A DNA stretch of 51,230 nucleotides from Oxalobacter sp. (GTDB lineage: Bacteria; Pseudomonadota; Gammaproteobacteria; Burkholderiales; Burkholderiaceae_D): the NCBI GenBank assembly GCA_017524145.1, contig JAFWUI010000041.1:1-51230 (forward strand), in the 5' to 3' direction. Shown here one piece after another: positions 51,126 to 51,230 of the stretch. The notes under the pieces were generated by a model. That model saw only the letters and a program-made list of their open reading frames with translations, did no database searches and was not told the origin of the DNA. Each line of letters opens with the position of its first letter. Within the stretch, counting starts at the first letter, position 1. A program made the translations under genes and the position numbers.

Positions 51126-51230
51126 CCAGAAAGCTTATAGCTTTGCATAAAAAACTCCTTCAAAACTGATAAAACTGAGAAGCGGTCTGGCAACTGCGAC
51201 ACAGAAGAATCAGAGAAGAAGGAGATCACA

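Noticed and set aside
51047-51229. Minus-strand frame at the right edge
   Set aside because: It spans two hairpin terminators, so it is unlikely to be translated.

Overview
The window reads as a chromosomal segment of a betaproteobacterium of the order Burkholderiales, most likely Oxalobacter or a close member of the Oxalobacteraceae. The reasons are: a housekeeping block panC - scpA - metG - mrp in one neighbourhood, a DUF2863-type protein beside tRNA-Ala(GGC) and tRNA-Glu(UUC), moderate base composition, and a large oxalate/formate-antiporter-family (OFA) carrier written in strongly biased codons, as expected of a very highly expressed gene. The genus is an inference; no rRNA or marker search was possible.

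Layout. 1-400: the end of a probable prophage or integrative-element gene, then four phased TGTG(C/A)CA repeats, directly before cpoB. 408-3278: cpoB, a membrane-anchored zinc-ribbon protein with a Trp/Asp-rich repeat tail, and a metallo-beta-lactamase-fold hydrolase. 3450-8593: a cobalamin riboswitch and a complete B12 uptake operon (btuB, btuC, btuD, btuF). 8618-15727: lipoprotein, panC, scpA, a small ORF, a GNAT acetyltransferase, metG, a flavodoxin and mrp. 15781-18790: a ModE-like/periplasmic-binding-fold regulator divergent from the OFA transporter. 19209-22003: an orphan MCE protein, gltX (with an in-frame TGA at codon 4) and two tRNAs. 22093-29132: DUF2863 protein, moaC, a BepA-type protease, fabI, an MltD-like lytic transglycosylase and rpiA. 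29503-33700: a small membrane protein, a LysR regulator and metE, with a complex upstream region. 33756-38512: several unrecognised genes, including two tandem paralogues with an N-terminal Sel1 repeat, a Pro/Glu-rich linker, one membrane segment and a shared C-terminal domain. 38614-41321: a MerR regulator and a VIT/VWA-domain protein. 41700-42362: a lipoprotein flavodoxin. 42410-47368: a TetR-controlled tripartite EmrAB/NodT-type efflux operon. 47433-50930: a BASS-family transporter with an overlapping small gene, a cupin lipoprotein and an NTF2-like protein divergent from a second TetR, and a GNAT enzyme. The right edge carries two hairpin terminators.

How the genes work together. The B12 operon is a self-contained import system (outer-membrane receptor, binding protein, permease, ATPase) under riboswitch control, while methionine synthesis is covered by a B12-independent MetE. 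The OFA carrier and its divergent regulator form a likely carboxylate-sensing and transport module. The two TetR modules and the MerR module are accessory stress or efflux functions.

The observations most worth a second look are: (1) the nonsense codon at the start of gltX, an essential gene; (2) a candidate small RNA upstream of metE with a perfect FNR-type site at the right distance from its predicted start and a strong terminator; (3) the OFA carrier, which keeps the OxlT substrate arginine but not its lysine, and carries a C-terminal segment resembling the separate MFS small subunit; (4) the tandem Sel1-membrane-C-terminal-domain paralogues; (5) chained, mutually exclusive hairpins in the metE leader.
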